Below are positions 33,921-44,720 of a stretch of 64,000 nucleotides of DNA, piece after piece. Both the position numbers and the translations under genes were made by a program. This DNA comes from Carposina sasakii (lineage: Eukaryota > Arthropoda > Insecta > Lepidoptera > Carposinidae). The stretch spans positions 124,001-188,000 of the forward strand of contig CP053173.1 in NCBI GenBank assembly GCA_014607495.2, read 5' to 3'. Under the pieces are notes generated by a model. The model searched no databases and was not told the origin of the DNA. It was given only the letters and a program-made list of their open reading frames with translations. Positions within the stretch are counted from its first letter, which is position 1; every line of letters begins with the position of its first letter.

Positions 33921-34369
33921 AAAAATAGCAACCAAAGTCGACTAGCAAACCCTTTGATCAGTTTATCGTAGCGACCATTCGCGAAAACTTGAAATCAATA
34001 ACAATTTAATTAGAATTCTGAACGAAATAAATTGCTTAAGTAAGCACCTAACTTTTCGACAAAGTCAGACGAATTGTTTCAAAGAAAATGTTGCCTCAGA
34101 AAATGTCCTATTGTGGGTAACAAGTTTAGTTTTATTAGATTTCTGTAGGTTTATAAAATCGATATGTTTAAATTTCGACTTTCAACTTTGTTGCCCTTAG
34201 GTATGGTCATGGTATGAATGTTTGTTACTTTCAAATACATTATGCTTGCAAATAGCAATGGCTCTTCGCGATCTTAGTGTGTGACAAGGTCAATATATTG
34301 TGAAGTGTGTGAATATAAATGTAAATACAGATAGATAGATAGATATTCCTAACATTATCATTCTATACA

Positions 34370-34795
34370 TACAGGGTATGAGTGACAACCAAGCAAATGC
34401 TGAAATGCTGAACAACCATTGTGTTAAGTTATACGACAGTGTTATTACTCGCAGAATGTGCATGTTTCTGATTATCCGCAATGTTTTGCTTGCGCCAATT
34501 GTGATTCTATGTCTGTGTGACTAGTTAAATAGGCTTTTTGGTTATTGTGTGATACTTTGTTGTTTTCTGGATCACTTGTGACTCCATTAAGGTTGATGAG
34601 TTACTTGAACTTTTTTTTGGTTAAAATTTTGTTTTGAGGCTTAATAATTGAACAAATTACACAATTTTTTTTCCTGAAAACAAACGAAAACTTATGGAAT
34701 TTTTTTCGCCTAAATTTTCAGTAGATTTCGCCTTAGAATCATGGTCTCTGAAGTCAGCATATCAATATTTGCCTGGCTGTCACTCATACCCTGTA
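34370..34795. mobile_element. MITE, tacagggt/ggctgtcac family, copy in unit 1
   Basis: Ends 'acagggtatgagtgacaacc' and 'gcctggctgtcactcatacc' then 'ctgta' are inverted repeats of about 25 bases. It is preceded by a gata microsatellite. Duplicated passively with the 856-bp unit. Confidence 0.78.
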
Positions 34796-35225
34796 TACTT
34801 AGCCAGGCACGTATGTTCATAACGACAGTTTAAGTAATATCAGATAGTTTCCTTAGTTTTGTTACATAAGAAAACAGTTTGCCCTTCGACCTTGAAACAA
34901 AATATTAACGAAAGCGCGTACGTAATACGGCGGGAGGAGACCGTAATTTTTCTACGCCATTTGGCTACCTTCGATTGAAGTTTAGTTTTATTAGATTTCT
35001 GTAGGTTTATAAAATCGATATGTTTAAATTTCGACTTTCAACTTTGTTGCCCTTAGGTATGGTCATGGTATGAATGTTTGTTACTTTCAAATACATTATG
35101 CTTGCAAATAGCAATGGCTCTTCGCGATCTTAGTGTGTGATAAGGTCAATATATTGTGAAGTGTGTGAATATAAATGTAAATACAGATAGATAGATAGAT
35201 ATTCCTAACATTATCATTCTATACA

Positions 35226-35651
35226 TACAGGGTATGAGTGACAACCAAGCAAATGCTGAAATGCTGAACAACCATTGTGTTAAGTTATACGACAGTGTTA
35301 TTACTCGCAAAATGTGCATGTTTCTGATTATCCGCAATGTTTTGCTTGCGCCAATTGTGATTCTATGTCTGTGTGACTAGTTAAATGGGCTTTTTGGTTA
35401 TTGTGTGATACTTTGTTGTTTTCTGGATCACTTGTGACTCCATTAAGGTTGATGAGTTACTTGAACTTTTTTTTGGTTAAAATTTTGTTTTGAGGCTTAA
35501 TAATTGAACAAATTACACAATTTTTTTTCCTGAAAACAAACGAAAACTTATGGAATTTTTTTCGCCTAAATTTTTAGTAGATTTCGCCTTAGAATCATGG
35601 TCTCTGAAGTCAGCATATCAATATTTGCCTGGCTGTCACTCATACCCTGTA
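35226..35651. mobile_element. MITE, tacagggt/ggctgtcac family, copy in unit 2
   Basis: Same element as 34370-34795, carried by the second unit of the tandem duplication, with two or three base changes. Confidence 0.78.
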
Positions 35652-36080
35652 TACTTAGCCAGGCACGTATGTTCATAACGACAGTTTAAGTAATATCAGA
35701 TAGTTTCCTTAGTTTTGTTACATAAGAAAACAGTTTGCCCTTCGACCTTGAAACAAAATATTAACGAAAGCGCGTACGTAATACGGCGGGAGGAGACCGT
35801 AATTTTTCTACGCCATTTGGCTACCTTCGATTGAACATTAGTTTTGCTGGGGAAAATTTTATCCTGCATGTAATTTACGATACGAATACGAAAAAAATGT
35901 TTCCTTTTTTTGTAAAGTTGTTGGTAGGTCCGGTATGATTTCGGAAACACAGCTGTGTATATGTGTGTGTATGTAGATATGTATGTAGGTATTCACTATT
36001 ACAAACTTTTTCCGCGATCTGAAGCCAGAGGCTCAGGATCTCATAACTTCCTTTTTACACGCGAAGAATATTAAGGTATT

Positions 36081-36332
36081 TTCAAAATTAGTGATTATCT
36101 TTTAACACGAAACTGGCTACCTAAAAAGAAACAACTTTCACTATGGGACCTACTCCGAAATAGTCAAAAAAAATCAGCTGTTCCAAACAATTTGGAATAA
36201 TTACTGCACTGAAATGTATGGAACAGCTGATATTTTTTTTTCACTATTCGGAGTTGGTCCCAGTCCCATAGTGAAAGTTGTTTCTTTTTACCTACCTAGT
36301 TTCGTGTCAAAAGATTATCACTAATTTTGAAA
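36081..36332. repeat. Long inverted repeat (about 250 bp hairpin)
   Basis: The left arm (36081-36190: 'caaaattagtgattatcttt', 'gaaacaactttcactatggg', 'ctgttcca') is mirrored by the right arm (36225-36332: 'tggaacagctga', 'ccatagtgaaagttgtttct', 'aagattatcactaattttga'). The loop is about 35 bases. A partial relative is at 60155-60215 ('aaaattagtgatttgctttt'). Confidence 0.88.
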
Positions 36333-36418
36333 AGAGCTTGTACATACATACCTACAGTTAGTTTGTCCAGTTATAAGTGTTATTGTTTTACATAGCTCTA
36401 AATTTTTCGTTTATATAT

Positions 36419-36806
36419 CGGTGATTTTTGGTCGTCAACGTTCCCGAAAACTACGGAATCTCCTCGTCATAACGATCATTTTTCTCAATGAAAGTATACC
36501 TACCTGGGAAGTGTCTGATTTCCAAAATATTAGGGTCCAAAGTAGAGTAAATAGACTGCGTTTTTCTGCATAAATGCATATTGACGCGTGTAGCAAGATT
36601 TTTTCACGAGAAATAATCAATATGTCTTTGAAAAAACTAGCATAAACACTGGACACTATAAATTTTGCGAGAACAAGCAATAAAAAATAAAAAATTCAAA
36701 AAAATTAACATCGTTTCCCAGCATTTTTTTTTTGGCTTATACTTACTTTATTCGATGTATAGAGTGCGTACCCTTCGTTAAGGGCGGCAACGAAAAAAAT
36801 CCTGTA
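36419..36806 (+). mobile_element. MITE, gtcaacgttcccgaaaac family, copy 2
   Basis: Near full length, ending 'cgaaaaaaatcctgta'. Same interior order as 22902-23289. Confidence 0.75.
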
Positions 36807-37073
36807 TGTATAACGTCTCGCTCACCAATCTCACTCATGCTACCCGTGCTGGTCGTCATACCATTAACTGGTGGATTTATTAATCGTCAACAAGAATCTA
36901 ACAATAAGACGATGGAGTACTTGTATTTTATGCTACCCTCCCTTGCTATAGGGTTTATAAGGGGTAATTCCAAAAGTTAGTCTCGCGCATGGCTTACGTG
37001 ACACGGACTCCTTGGCATAACCAGCTAAGATTTAGCTCTAAGCACGCACAGTTCTAAAATCCACACAAATATA

Positions 37074-37536
37074 TACAGGGTGGAAGTGACAGCCATTCAA
37101 ATATTGAACAAGTACCATTGTTTCGAGTTAAACGACCGTGTTTATTACTCGAAGGATTGCATTTTTTATTTGATTATCCGTAATATTTGTTTTCCGCGCC
37201 AGTTGTATCGGGTGATCCTGTGACTAGTTAAATGGGCTTATTGGTTTTTATTATGCTTATTATATACATTGCTGTTTTTGGATCACTTGTGACTCTCCAC
37301 TGGGGTTGATCAGTATTTTGAACATTTTTGGAACCAACTTTTTTTTAAAGCACCCATAAGTTAGCGTTTGATTTTTGAGTAATTATCTAAACGAACTAAC
37401 GAACGAAACGAACTACACATTTTTTTGCTGAAAAAAAATGAAAATTTGCTGCAGAAATTTTCAGTGGTTTTCGCCTCAGAATCATGGTTTGAAGTCACCA
37501 TATTAATATTTGCCTGGCTGTCACTTCCTTCCTGTA
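37074..37536. mobile_element. MITE, tacagggt/ggctgtcac family, copy 4
   Basis: Ends 'acagggtggaagtgacagcc' and 'ggctgtcacttccttcctgt' are inverted repeats. The interior is shared with 7764-8263. Confidence 0.75.
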
Positions 37537-37726
37537 TAATACATAAGGCTGTATTCTTGAAATGGAGTAGCCTGGACTGCAATATCGTAAGGGAGATTCC
37601 ACAGCCACGTTTGGCATGGCGGAGATCAGTGACTAATAGCTAGGTGGTCGCCTGAGAAAATACCCGAGTTCCTTGGTCGACATAGGTATATAGGGCCGTG
37701 AAAAGTTTTTTATTGGTTTTATACAC

Positions 37727-37950
37727 AGTGTGATTTTTGGTCGTCAACGTTCTCGAAAACTACGGAATCTCCTCATCATCACGATCATTTTTCTCCATGA
37801 CAGCATACCTGGAAAGTGTCTGGTTTCCAAATTATTAGGGTCCAAAGTTGAGTAAATAGACTGTGTTTTTCTGCATAAATGCACATTGACGCATGTAGCA
37901 AAATTTTTCACGAGAAATAATTAATATCTCTTTATGAAAATCTAGCATAA
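37727..37950 (+). mobile_element. MITE, gtcaacgttcccgaaaac family, truncated copy 3
   Basis: The left half is well preserved ('gtcaacgttctcgaaaacta', 'cagcatacctggaaagtgtc'). Homology is lost after about 37950 and the right end is missing. Confidence 0.65.
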
Positions 37951-40450
37951 ACTACAATAGCAAAGCGATAGCAATGCGACAGCGAAAATTGTGAGTGCGC
38001 AGGGCGAGTGCAAGGCATGGAGATTGCTCCCGAGGGAGTTTTGAGAAACCGGATGCCTACGTTATATGAAACCAAATTTCAGGTATCTAAGATCAGTGGT
38101 TGAAAGCCTGGTCAGAGGGTAATATTTAGCGCGCGGTAACCAGCGTAAACTATGTATGTACCTACATTACATCGATATGTATACAGGATGTAAAAAGGGG
38201 TAGGTATATTATGCGAAATGCTATGAAAATAACCCACCGTAAAGAAACATCCACAAAATTGAGACTCTAACCACATGTTTATTTTGCCAGATATGGAGAA
38301 TCCCCAATAAACTCAGCAATGTTCATACAATCTTAAATAAATGCCTACAATATATTATAGGCATTTATACCAAGTCATTTATTTTACAAATGGAGAGGGA
38401 CAGACATGTCAAATTTTAAGTTAACTTTAAGTGTGACCTCCATATCGAATCGCCATAATGTGCGTGTAGAGAGTATACCATTCGTAGCAATTGCTACGAA
38501 TCTAAGAACTACGAACGTGCTACGGTGCGGCAACTCGTTCTGAATATTTGAGTTTGGCAACTTGCAAACGATGCCACCCATTGCATATTGTGGGACATGT
38601 TCCCTAGTGAATCTGAGGCTAATTTAAATTATTTTATTTTAATGTATGTATGTCGTCGTATTCAGCGCGCCATACGGCTCTATCTCCCGTTTTTGCCATC
38701 TAGTCACTACCAGCCACCCTCTTTAAGCCATCGGTCCATCTGCACAAGTAGCATGACCTGCGAAACACGATATGATAAACCGATTTATCGACAGATAGCC
38801 TGTCAAAATACGATGAATATAGCCACCATATTGAATTTTGTATAGAGACGATACGATATCGTACCATACGATATCCACGATGCGTGGTCATGCTAGGGGG
38901 GCTGAAATCCATTCGAGAACCCGCTTACTCCACATACTATGTATGTATACATAGAGAATATACGCGTTGTAGGTATTTTTATTTATATTAAGGAAAATAA
39001 TGTCAGTAGTAGTAGAAAAAGCTATGGCTTTAATGGAATATGTTCCATTTAGTATCCTTGTGTGGTCTGTGGCAGTCGGTCACAAAAGGCCAGGTAGTCA
39101 GTACTGCAGGGTTATAAAAGAGATCTCACAGCCACTTTAGCATAGCGGGAACAGATGAAAGTGGTCTGTGACAAGTTGCTAGCTTATCGCCTGAGACAAT
39201 GCTTGAGGTCCTTAGTCAACTCCTTATGACATGCACGGAAGGAGATGCAGACGTGTTCTAGTAAATCGTGGACCTAGTTTGTAAGAAAATTAAAAAAAAA
39301 CTCAAGCATCGTATGTAATTTCTTATATATTTTTACATTTTAAAATAATACAGGCGGTTACATTAAATAAATAAAGTCTTAGTACGATTTACATAGTAAT
39401 GTGATGTAGAAATATTGGCATAACATCTGCATGCACGTCAAATAAACAAGATTAAAAATATCACGGCTAAAAGGTGTCATATATAACATAATCCTCGTTT
39501 CTTTTGAAATGTCCTATTTATACGTTACCAATAGGCAATCAGTCTAGGCTTAGACAATGTTCGTTATCGCATCATTTCCTCCAATAGAGGCGCTAGACTT
39601 CATTACTTTAATGAAAGCCTTCTCTTCTTGTATACTAAATGTCACGATGACAATTCGATCGAGAAGCCATTTTACTTTGTCTAAAGTACCTAGAGGGCTC
39701 CGTGTGAATTTTTATTACGATCTTCTTCGCGTTATATATTCAATCGCGTAGACACATAGTGACTTTAGCCCTCAGATACTCCAAATATGCATTTTAACTA
39801 CCTCTACATATACTTTTCACTTTATGTTTATTTTGACATTACCCTCGTCTAAATAGGACTTTATACAATGTAGTTTCAAAACTTTTTTTATGATAGTAAG
39901 CTGTTTCATTTTTAAATAACGAAAAAATAACAAGTTGAAGTTAGTAACAATGTATCTAACCTTCGACTGAAATAAATAAGTGACACAATCAGAGGCTTTT
40001 AACTTTATAACCATGAACGTAAAAGAACAACGGACGGAGTGCTGTCATTGCACAGATTGAAGCACCGTAATGGCGCCATTGCATATGTGCGTATTGTCTG
40101 GTAGTAGCTGAGCTTATTACGTTTGTATGTGTGGGTAAATAACGTGTGAATATGCATCTCTCTTCCGTCTATCAGCTTACTATGAATTTTTATGATAGTA
40201 AGCTGATCTGTGTAGTGTCAACACTCCATCCTATCGCCTTTTTAAGAACAACGTCTCTTAAAATAATGGTTTATAAAATATCACGTTGATCTTTCAAAGA
40301 GGCGCTATATTCTTATACGTTCATGTTTATATATACAAACCTACATAAAATAACGCCCTTTCCCAAAGGGGTATCAGGCAGTGCACACGGATCTCCATTT
40401 GTAGTCCGGACAGGTTTTTTATAACGATATTTATAGCCCGCGCATTGTTA
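37951..40450. other. Intergenic region with degraded repeats
   Basis: It contains a MITE-like piece near 38185-38400, a short inverted pair at 38460-38515 ('gtagcaattgctac'), and a sequence near 40025-40110 ('agattgaagcaccgtaatgg') that resembles 21250-21310. No supported gene. Confidence 0.45.
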
Positions 40451-40457
40451 TACAGTA

Positions 40458-40607
40458 TGGTCGATTTTGACCGTCATATGTCAAACCTAAACATTAAAAT
40501 TGTTCCTAGCTGTCCCTTTCTCTCTCAGCCATATATGTTAAGAATAGAGAGGAACAGTCCTGACTAAGTTCAAGTTTACATTTAAGTTTGACGGTCAGAA
40601 TCGACCA
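40458..40607. mobile_element. TA-flanked MITE (ggtcgatt family), divergent copy 2
   Basis: Ends 'tggtcgattttgaccgtcat' and 'gacggtcagaatcgacca' between TA dinucleotides. The interior shares 'ctctctcagccatatatgtt' and 'aagaatagagagg' with the other copies in reverse. Confidence 0.7.
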
Positions 40608-41939
40608 TAGTATTAACATAAACACAGAAACCCCAAAAAAACAACGCACGGCGATTGTAACGCGGAACTTATAAAGGGTTAACTGTGCATACGAACTATG
40701 GCATTTTTTCTTTTACTCTCGTCACCTGTCCATCTATTTTAGTTGAAGGTTAGTTTATCATAGAAACAATAAATGAAAAAATTAAACTATCCAAAACCCT
40801 AGTCTATATTTTTCAATCGATTTATTAACTTTACAAGGTGAATATGTAAAATATTATACTGGGACGACGGAATTACTTTTATGAAGCCATTAGGTATCCT
40901 CTATCTATAATCTCGTCTTATTTCCATAGAGATACATGACGTTAGAGATTGTGTGGACACAGCCTTAATAAAAAAATAAAAAATTAGGTGGGTACTTACA
41001 AAAACATGTACGAGACAAACATCAGTTTATCTCTTTATTGTGAAGCTATAATAATAATGTATCTAATTCATACCTAAATATTATTTACAAGTATGGAAAA
41101 CTTCATTAATTTTACTGTTTTCAAAAATGTCTGCCACATACATAGTAACAAGCAATGCGCTAATCAACCAATGAGATGACACCCCGTCTCCCATTGGTCG
41201 AACAGTAAATATTAAAATTAGTTTTACAAAAAAGCAGTTACATTATAAATTGTGCTATTTACGATTACAGTGTGACATTTTTAATTTAAAAAATTAAAGT
41301 TAATCACAATTTTAGCTTAGATCTAAATAAAATATAGCTATTCGAGTCGTGTTAGTTACATTGGGTTATATTTGGAGTTAGACAATAAAGCCGGTAGAGG
41401 CTGTTAAATGATTCTTAAAAAAGTATACATGCAGATAGTAAAGAGAGATATACTTCTGCATACAGTCAAAGAATTTCAATACAGTGCTACCAACTTTTGC
41501 CGCTGTTAATATTAGTGTTGCCATAAAAACAATGGCGGGAAATTAGTTCTAATTTATATGACAGGGAATGATAAGTTGGCGGGACTGTAGTCACATATTT
41601 TAGGTCAGCTAGTGTCATGTTTTTGTCGGAATTTGATAATTAAAACTAAAGTATTGCTGTACATTTTAAAACCAACCAAATCATGACGCTTGAGAATTAG
41701 AAAATTGTTAAAGATATGAAAATGAGTATAGTATTTTCTTTTTTACAATTTCAGGACTAATAGAAAGGAATAATAGAAAAGACAAATGAGTAACATAATT
41801 ATCACGCGTCAAAACCATAGAGTACAATTTAGGTAATAATGAATACAATTTTCTTCTTTAAACAACCAATCACGGCCAATGAATGCATCTTGTTTATTTT
41901 TATTTAGTTGTACGGCAAGCACGGACCTTTATGAACTAC

Positions 41940-42310
41940 GTAAGGCTGTCTGTCCACGATGCTACGTTGCTATATAGAGTGTAACAGAGAGATAGTATGA
42001 AACGGCTTACTATAGAAAACCCATTGACATAATTTAAGACTCAAAATCACATGTTTATTTTTCCAGATGTGTAGTATGGAGAATTCCCAAACAACTCAAG
42101 AATGTTCTTGAGAAATCAACCTGTGATTTGAGAATCTTGAGAAATCAACATGTGATTTTGTGTCTTAAATTTTGTCAATGGGTTCTTTATGGTGGGCTAT
42201 TAGCAATTCACGTAGTATACGTTTGATATCCACCAATCAAATTCATTGACATCATGGCCATGAATGAATTTGGTAGATATCATACGCACCAGTAGCATGC
42301 CGCATCTCTG
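41940..42310. repeat. Nested inverted repeats, MITE-like
   Basis: 'gatgctacgttgctatatag' on the left and 'accagtagcatgccgcatct' on the right bracket a second inverted pair ('actatagaaaacccattgac' against 'gtcaatgggttctttatggt'). Direct duplications of 'gagaaatcaac' with 'ctgtgatt' occur inside. The outer ends resemble 63929-64000. Confidence 0.55.
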
Positions 42311-42525
42311 TAGAAAGTTAGTTTATTCCATCTTTGTACATAGAAATGTAATCTGTTTGAGTGCCAAAAAAGAATTTAAAAAACAACAAGAGGGGCACAG
42401 ATAGTGTGATAGCATTACGAACAGTTAAAATGTTCGTGCTTGCCCCACTGAACTTCAGTCGTGTGTTGAAAACTAGGACTAAAATTCCTTTGTTTGTTGC
42501 TTATTTCACCCCATGTACTTTAATA

Positions 42526-42674
42526 GGGTCGATTCCGGCAGTCACACTTAAACCTAAACCTAATCTTAGTAAGGTCTATCTCTCTCCGTCCTTAACATAA
42601 ATGGCTGAGAGAGAAAAGGACAGGTAGGACTAATTTTACGTTTGGATTTTAAGTGTGACTGTCGGAATCGACCA
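42526..42674. mobile_element. TA-flanked MITE (ggtcgattccggcagtcac family), copy 3
   Basis: Ends 'gggtcgattccggcagtcac' and 'gtgactgtcggaatcgacca', TA on both sides, 149 bp. The interior 'cataaatggctgagagagaa' is shared with 20453-20604 and 50641-50788. Confidence 0.85.
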
Positions 42675-43189
42675 TAAAATCAGTCAATAAAATAATTTAT
42701 CAGTTGATTAAGAATATTACTGTATAGGTTGGAATGCGTTAACCGGTAGGGAAGTAAAAATTGGCACATTTAGTTATAAGGCGGTATTTTTATATATTAA
42801 ACCTGCACACTAAAGATAGACCATTCCTCAGTTATTCTTAATTTCTTTTACGACTTGAATTAGTGCATTTCTTTAGTGTTTTTTTTTTAACTTTAATAAA
42901 TTAAAATGTTAATTATTTCTATTATTTAGGCTTGTCTATGGTGAATTCTCGGCAAAAATCAGACTTTTCATAGGTACTTATTTTAAATGTGAACGTTTAA
43001 TAATGATGCCTGAAAATAAAAGGTTAATGATGATCGATGATAAGTCATGATCATACCCTGATATTTTTAGTGACAGTATTTGAAAGTACGAAACTACCTA
43101 CATTTTATAAGATAATTTGAGCTTTTTAATAGCACATTCGACAATGTAAAACGCCTAAACATTAATTTTATAGTATCATCCAAGTGGGT

Positions 43190-43326
43190 ACATACATCCA
43201 TACGACACACGAATCTCGCACGGAGTTCACTTTACATACATCCATACGACACACGAATCTCGCACGGAGTTCACTTTACATACATCCATACGACACACGA
43301 ATCTCGCACGGAGTTCACTTTACAAC
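43190..43326. repeat. 45-bp tandem repeat, three units
   Basis: The unit begins 'tacatacatccatacgacac' and ends 'cacggagttcacttt'. Three essentially identical copies are followed by a degraded partial ('acataactctcgcaggtat', 'ctcgcacggagttcaaacat'). No spacers, so not a CRISPR array. Confidence 0.9.
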
Positions 43327-44179
43327 ATAACTCTCGCAGGTATAATGAAATCTCGCACGGAGTTCAAACATATAAACGTACATATTTGACAAAATTACAA
43401 TAAATATTAGTGAACATTATAATTACATACGCTAGTGTATTTTATTTGTATATTTTATTTTTCGCTTAAATTTTCTACCTGCAAAGATTAAGAGATACCT
43501 ATACCTCATGTTTATAAAAAAATCTATGGAAAATATACAGATTGAAGCCTATAATATATTCAACATAATTTTATTGTTCAAATATATAAATAAAATACAC
43601 CATTTAGCTTACATTACCCAAACATAGCAACACAGATTTTACCTACCCTCAACACGTTCATAAATACATAACTATACAATGCCTTTGGTTAGAGACGAGA
43701 GTCTGCGCAAAACTTCACCTTTTGCGTTACAGTGGAAAATGTTCATACAACATTACAAGAAACTCTTCCCGTTTAGACATACTACATACATTCAAAAGTT
43801 ATTGAAAATCTTAATACGAGTATAGTGTACAAACACAAGTTAAATAAACTGTATTGTACTTATAATTTATTATTGAATCGGACAAAAAAAAAGATATACA
43901 ACTTATCTCTAAAAGAGATGTTACAATTGAACCAAGCCATGAAAATAATAGCTACAAAATTCAACTATCTACAATTAAATAACTAATTTAAACATGGCAC
44001 ATATAGCGCAGACCACTCGTCTATTTACTTATCCTCCGTCTATAGCCAAAACTAATCAAAAATGTTGCCAGTACAAAATATAATATTAACAGACTAACAA
44101 AGAAAAAAATCATAGATTAGTTTTAGGTAAATTATCATAAAAATCTTACCATTCGCTAGCAACAAAGAGCTATTTTTAA

Positions 44180-44480
44180 GGCGCTGCCTCACCGAGAGCA
44201 TTCGCAAGTAATGTAGGTAACATTAAAGATTCGACTTTGAGCATTACATTACAATACTACCTCCCTGAGTGACGAGCATTCGCGTGTAATGTAACATTAT
44301 AGATTCGACATTGAGCAGGCGGGATGAAGTGGAGCGCATTTATGTTACAAGTTGTATCAAAATAATACACATTGTATCATTACAAGGTGCACACTGTAAT
44401 GCTCGGTTCTCCTTCTTCACTAATGTAATGTTCAAATCTGTAACGTTACATTACACGCGAGTCAAGGAGACCATTCCGGA
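44180..44480. repeat. Imperfect direct and inverted repeats around 'taatgtaacatta'
   Basis: 'gagcattcgcaagtaatgta' and 'gagcattcgcgtgtaatgta' are direct near-copies, and 'acgttacattacacgcgagt' is their reverse form. The block looks like a degraded MITE. Confidence 0.5.
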
Positions 44481-44559
44481 ATCCGGAATTCAATTCCGGA
44501 ACATAAATATCCAGCTTCCATAGGAAATGCGAATAATGGGCAATGGGTAATAACGCCAT

Positions 44560-44720
44560 GGAGCAGCTTCGAAGAAAGACAAACAAGGAGGGAGTAGTCG
44601 TGCTTCGACTATATAAGCAGTCTGCACGTTACAACCAGTGTTCATTCCTATCCTTAGCTCTGTAGTAGTTTGTATTTTGTAAAAAAAAAACTAATTATTG
44701 CAATAAATAAAGTTTTTTTA
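44560..44720 (+). promoter_or_regulatory. TATA box to poly(A) cassette, possible solo LTR
   Basis: A TATA box (tatataag, 44610-44617) is followed within about 30 bases by a plausible start region (ccagtgttcattcc) and about 95 bases later by AATAAATAAAG (44703-44713) and a T-run. A promoter and poly(A) signal this close together are typical of an LTR R region. No second LTR was found, so this could also be a small transcript gene. Confidence 0.4.

Larger units (their letters stand above)
34123..35835. repeat. 856-bp direct tandem duplication
   Basis: Bases 34123-34978 are repeated immediately as 34979-35835, offset by exactly 856. Only about four substitutions were seen by eye, for example gacaagg/gataagg, gcagaatg/gcaaaatg and aaatagg/aaatggg. 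Each unit holds one MITE (34370-34795, 35226-35651) and identical 63-codon reverse frames that are not genes. Confidence 0.93.

Noticed and set aside
34290..35337. Two identical 63-codon minus-strand frames
   Set aside because: Identical because they lie in the two units of a recent tandem duplication; the sequence is mostly MITE.
43190..43380. CRISPR-like direct repeats
   Set aside because: The units abut without unique spacers, and the genome is eukaryotic; it is a minisatellite.
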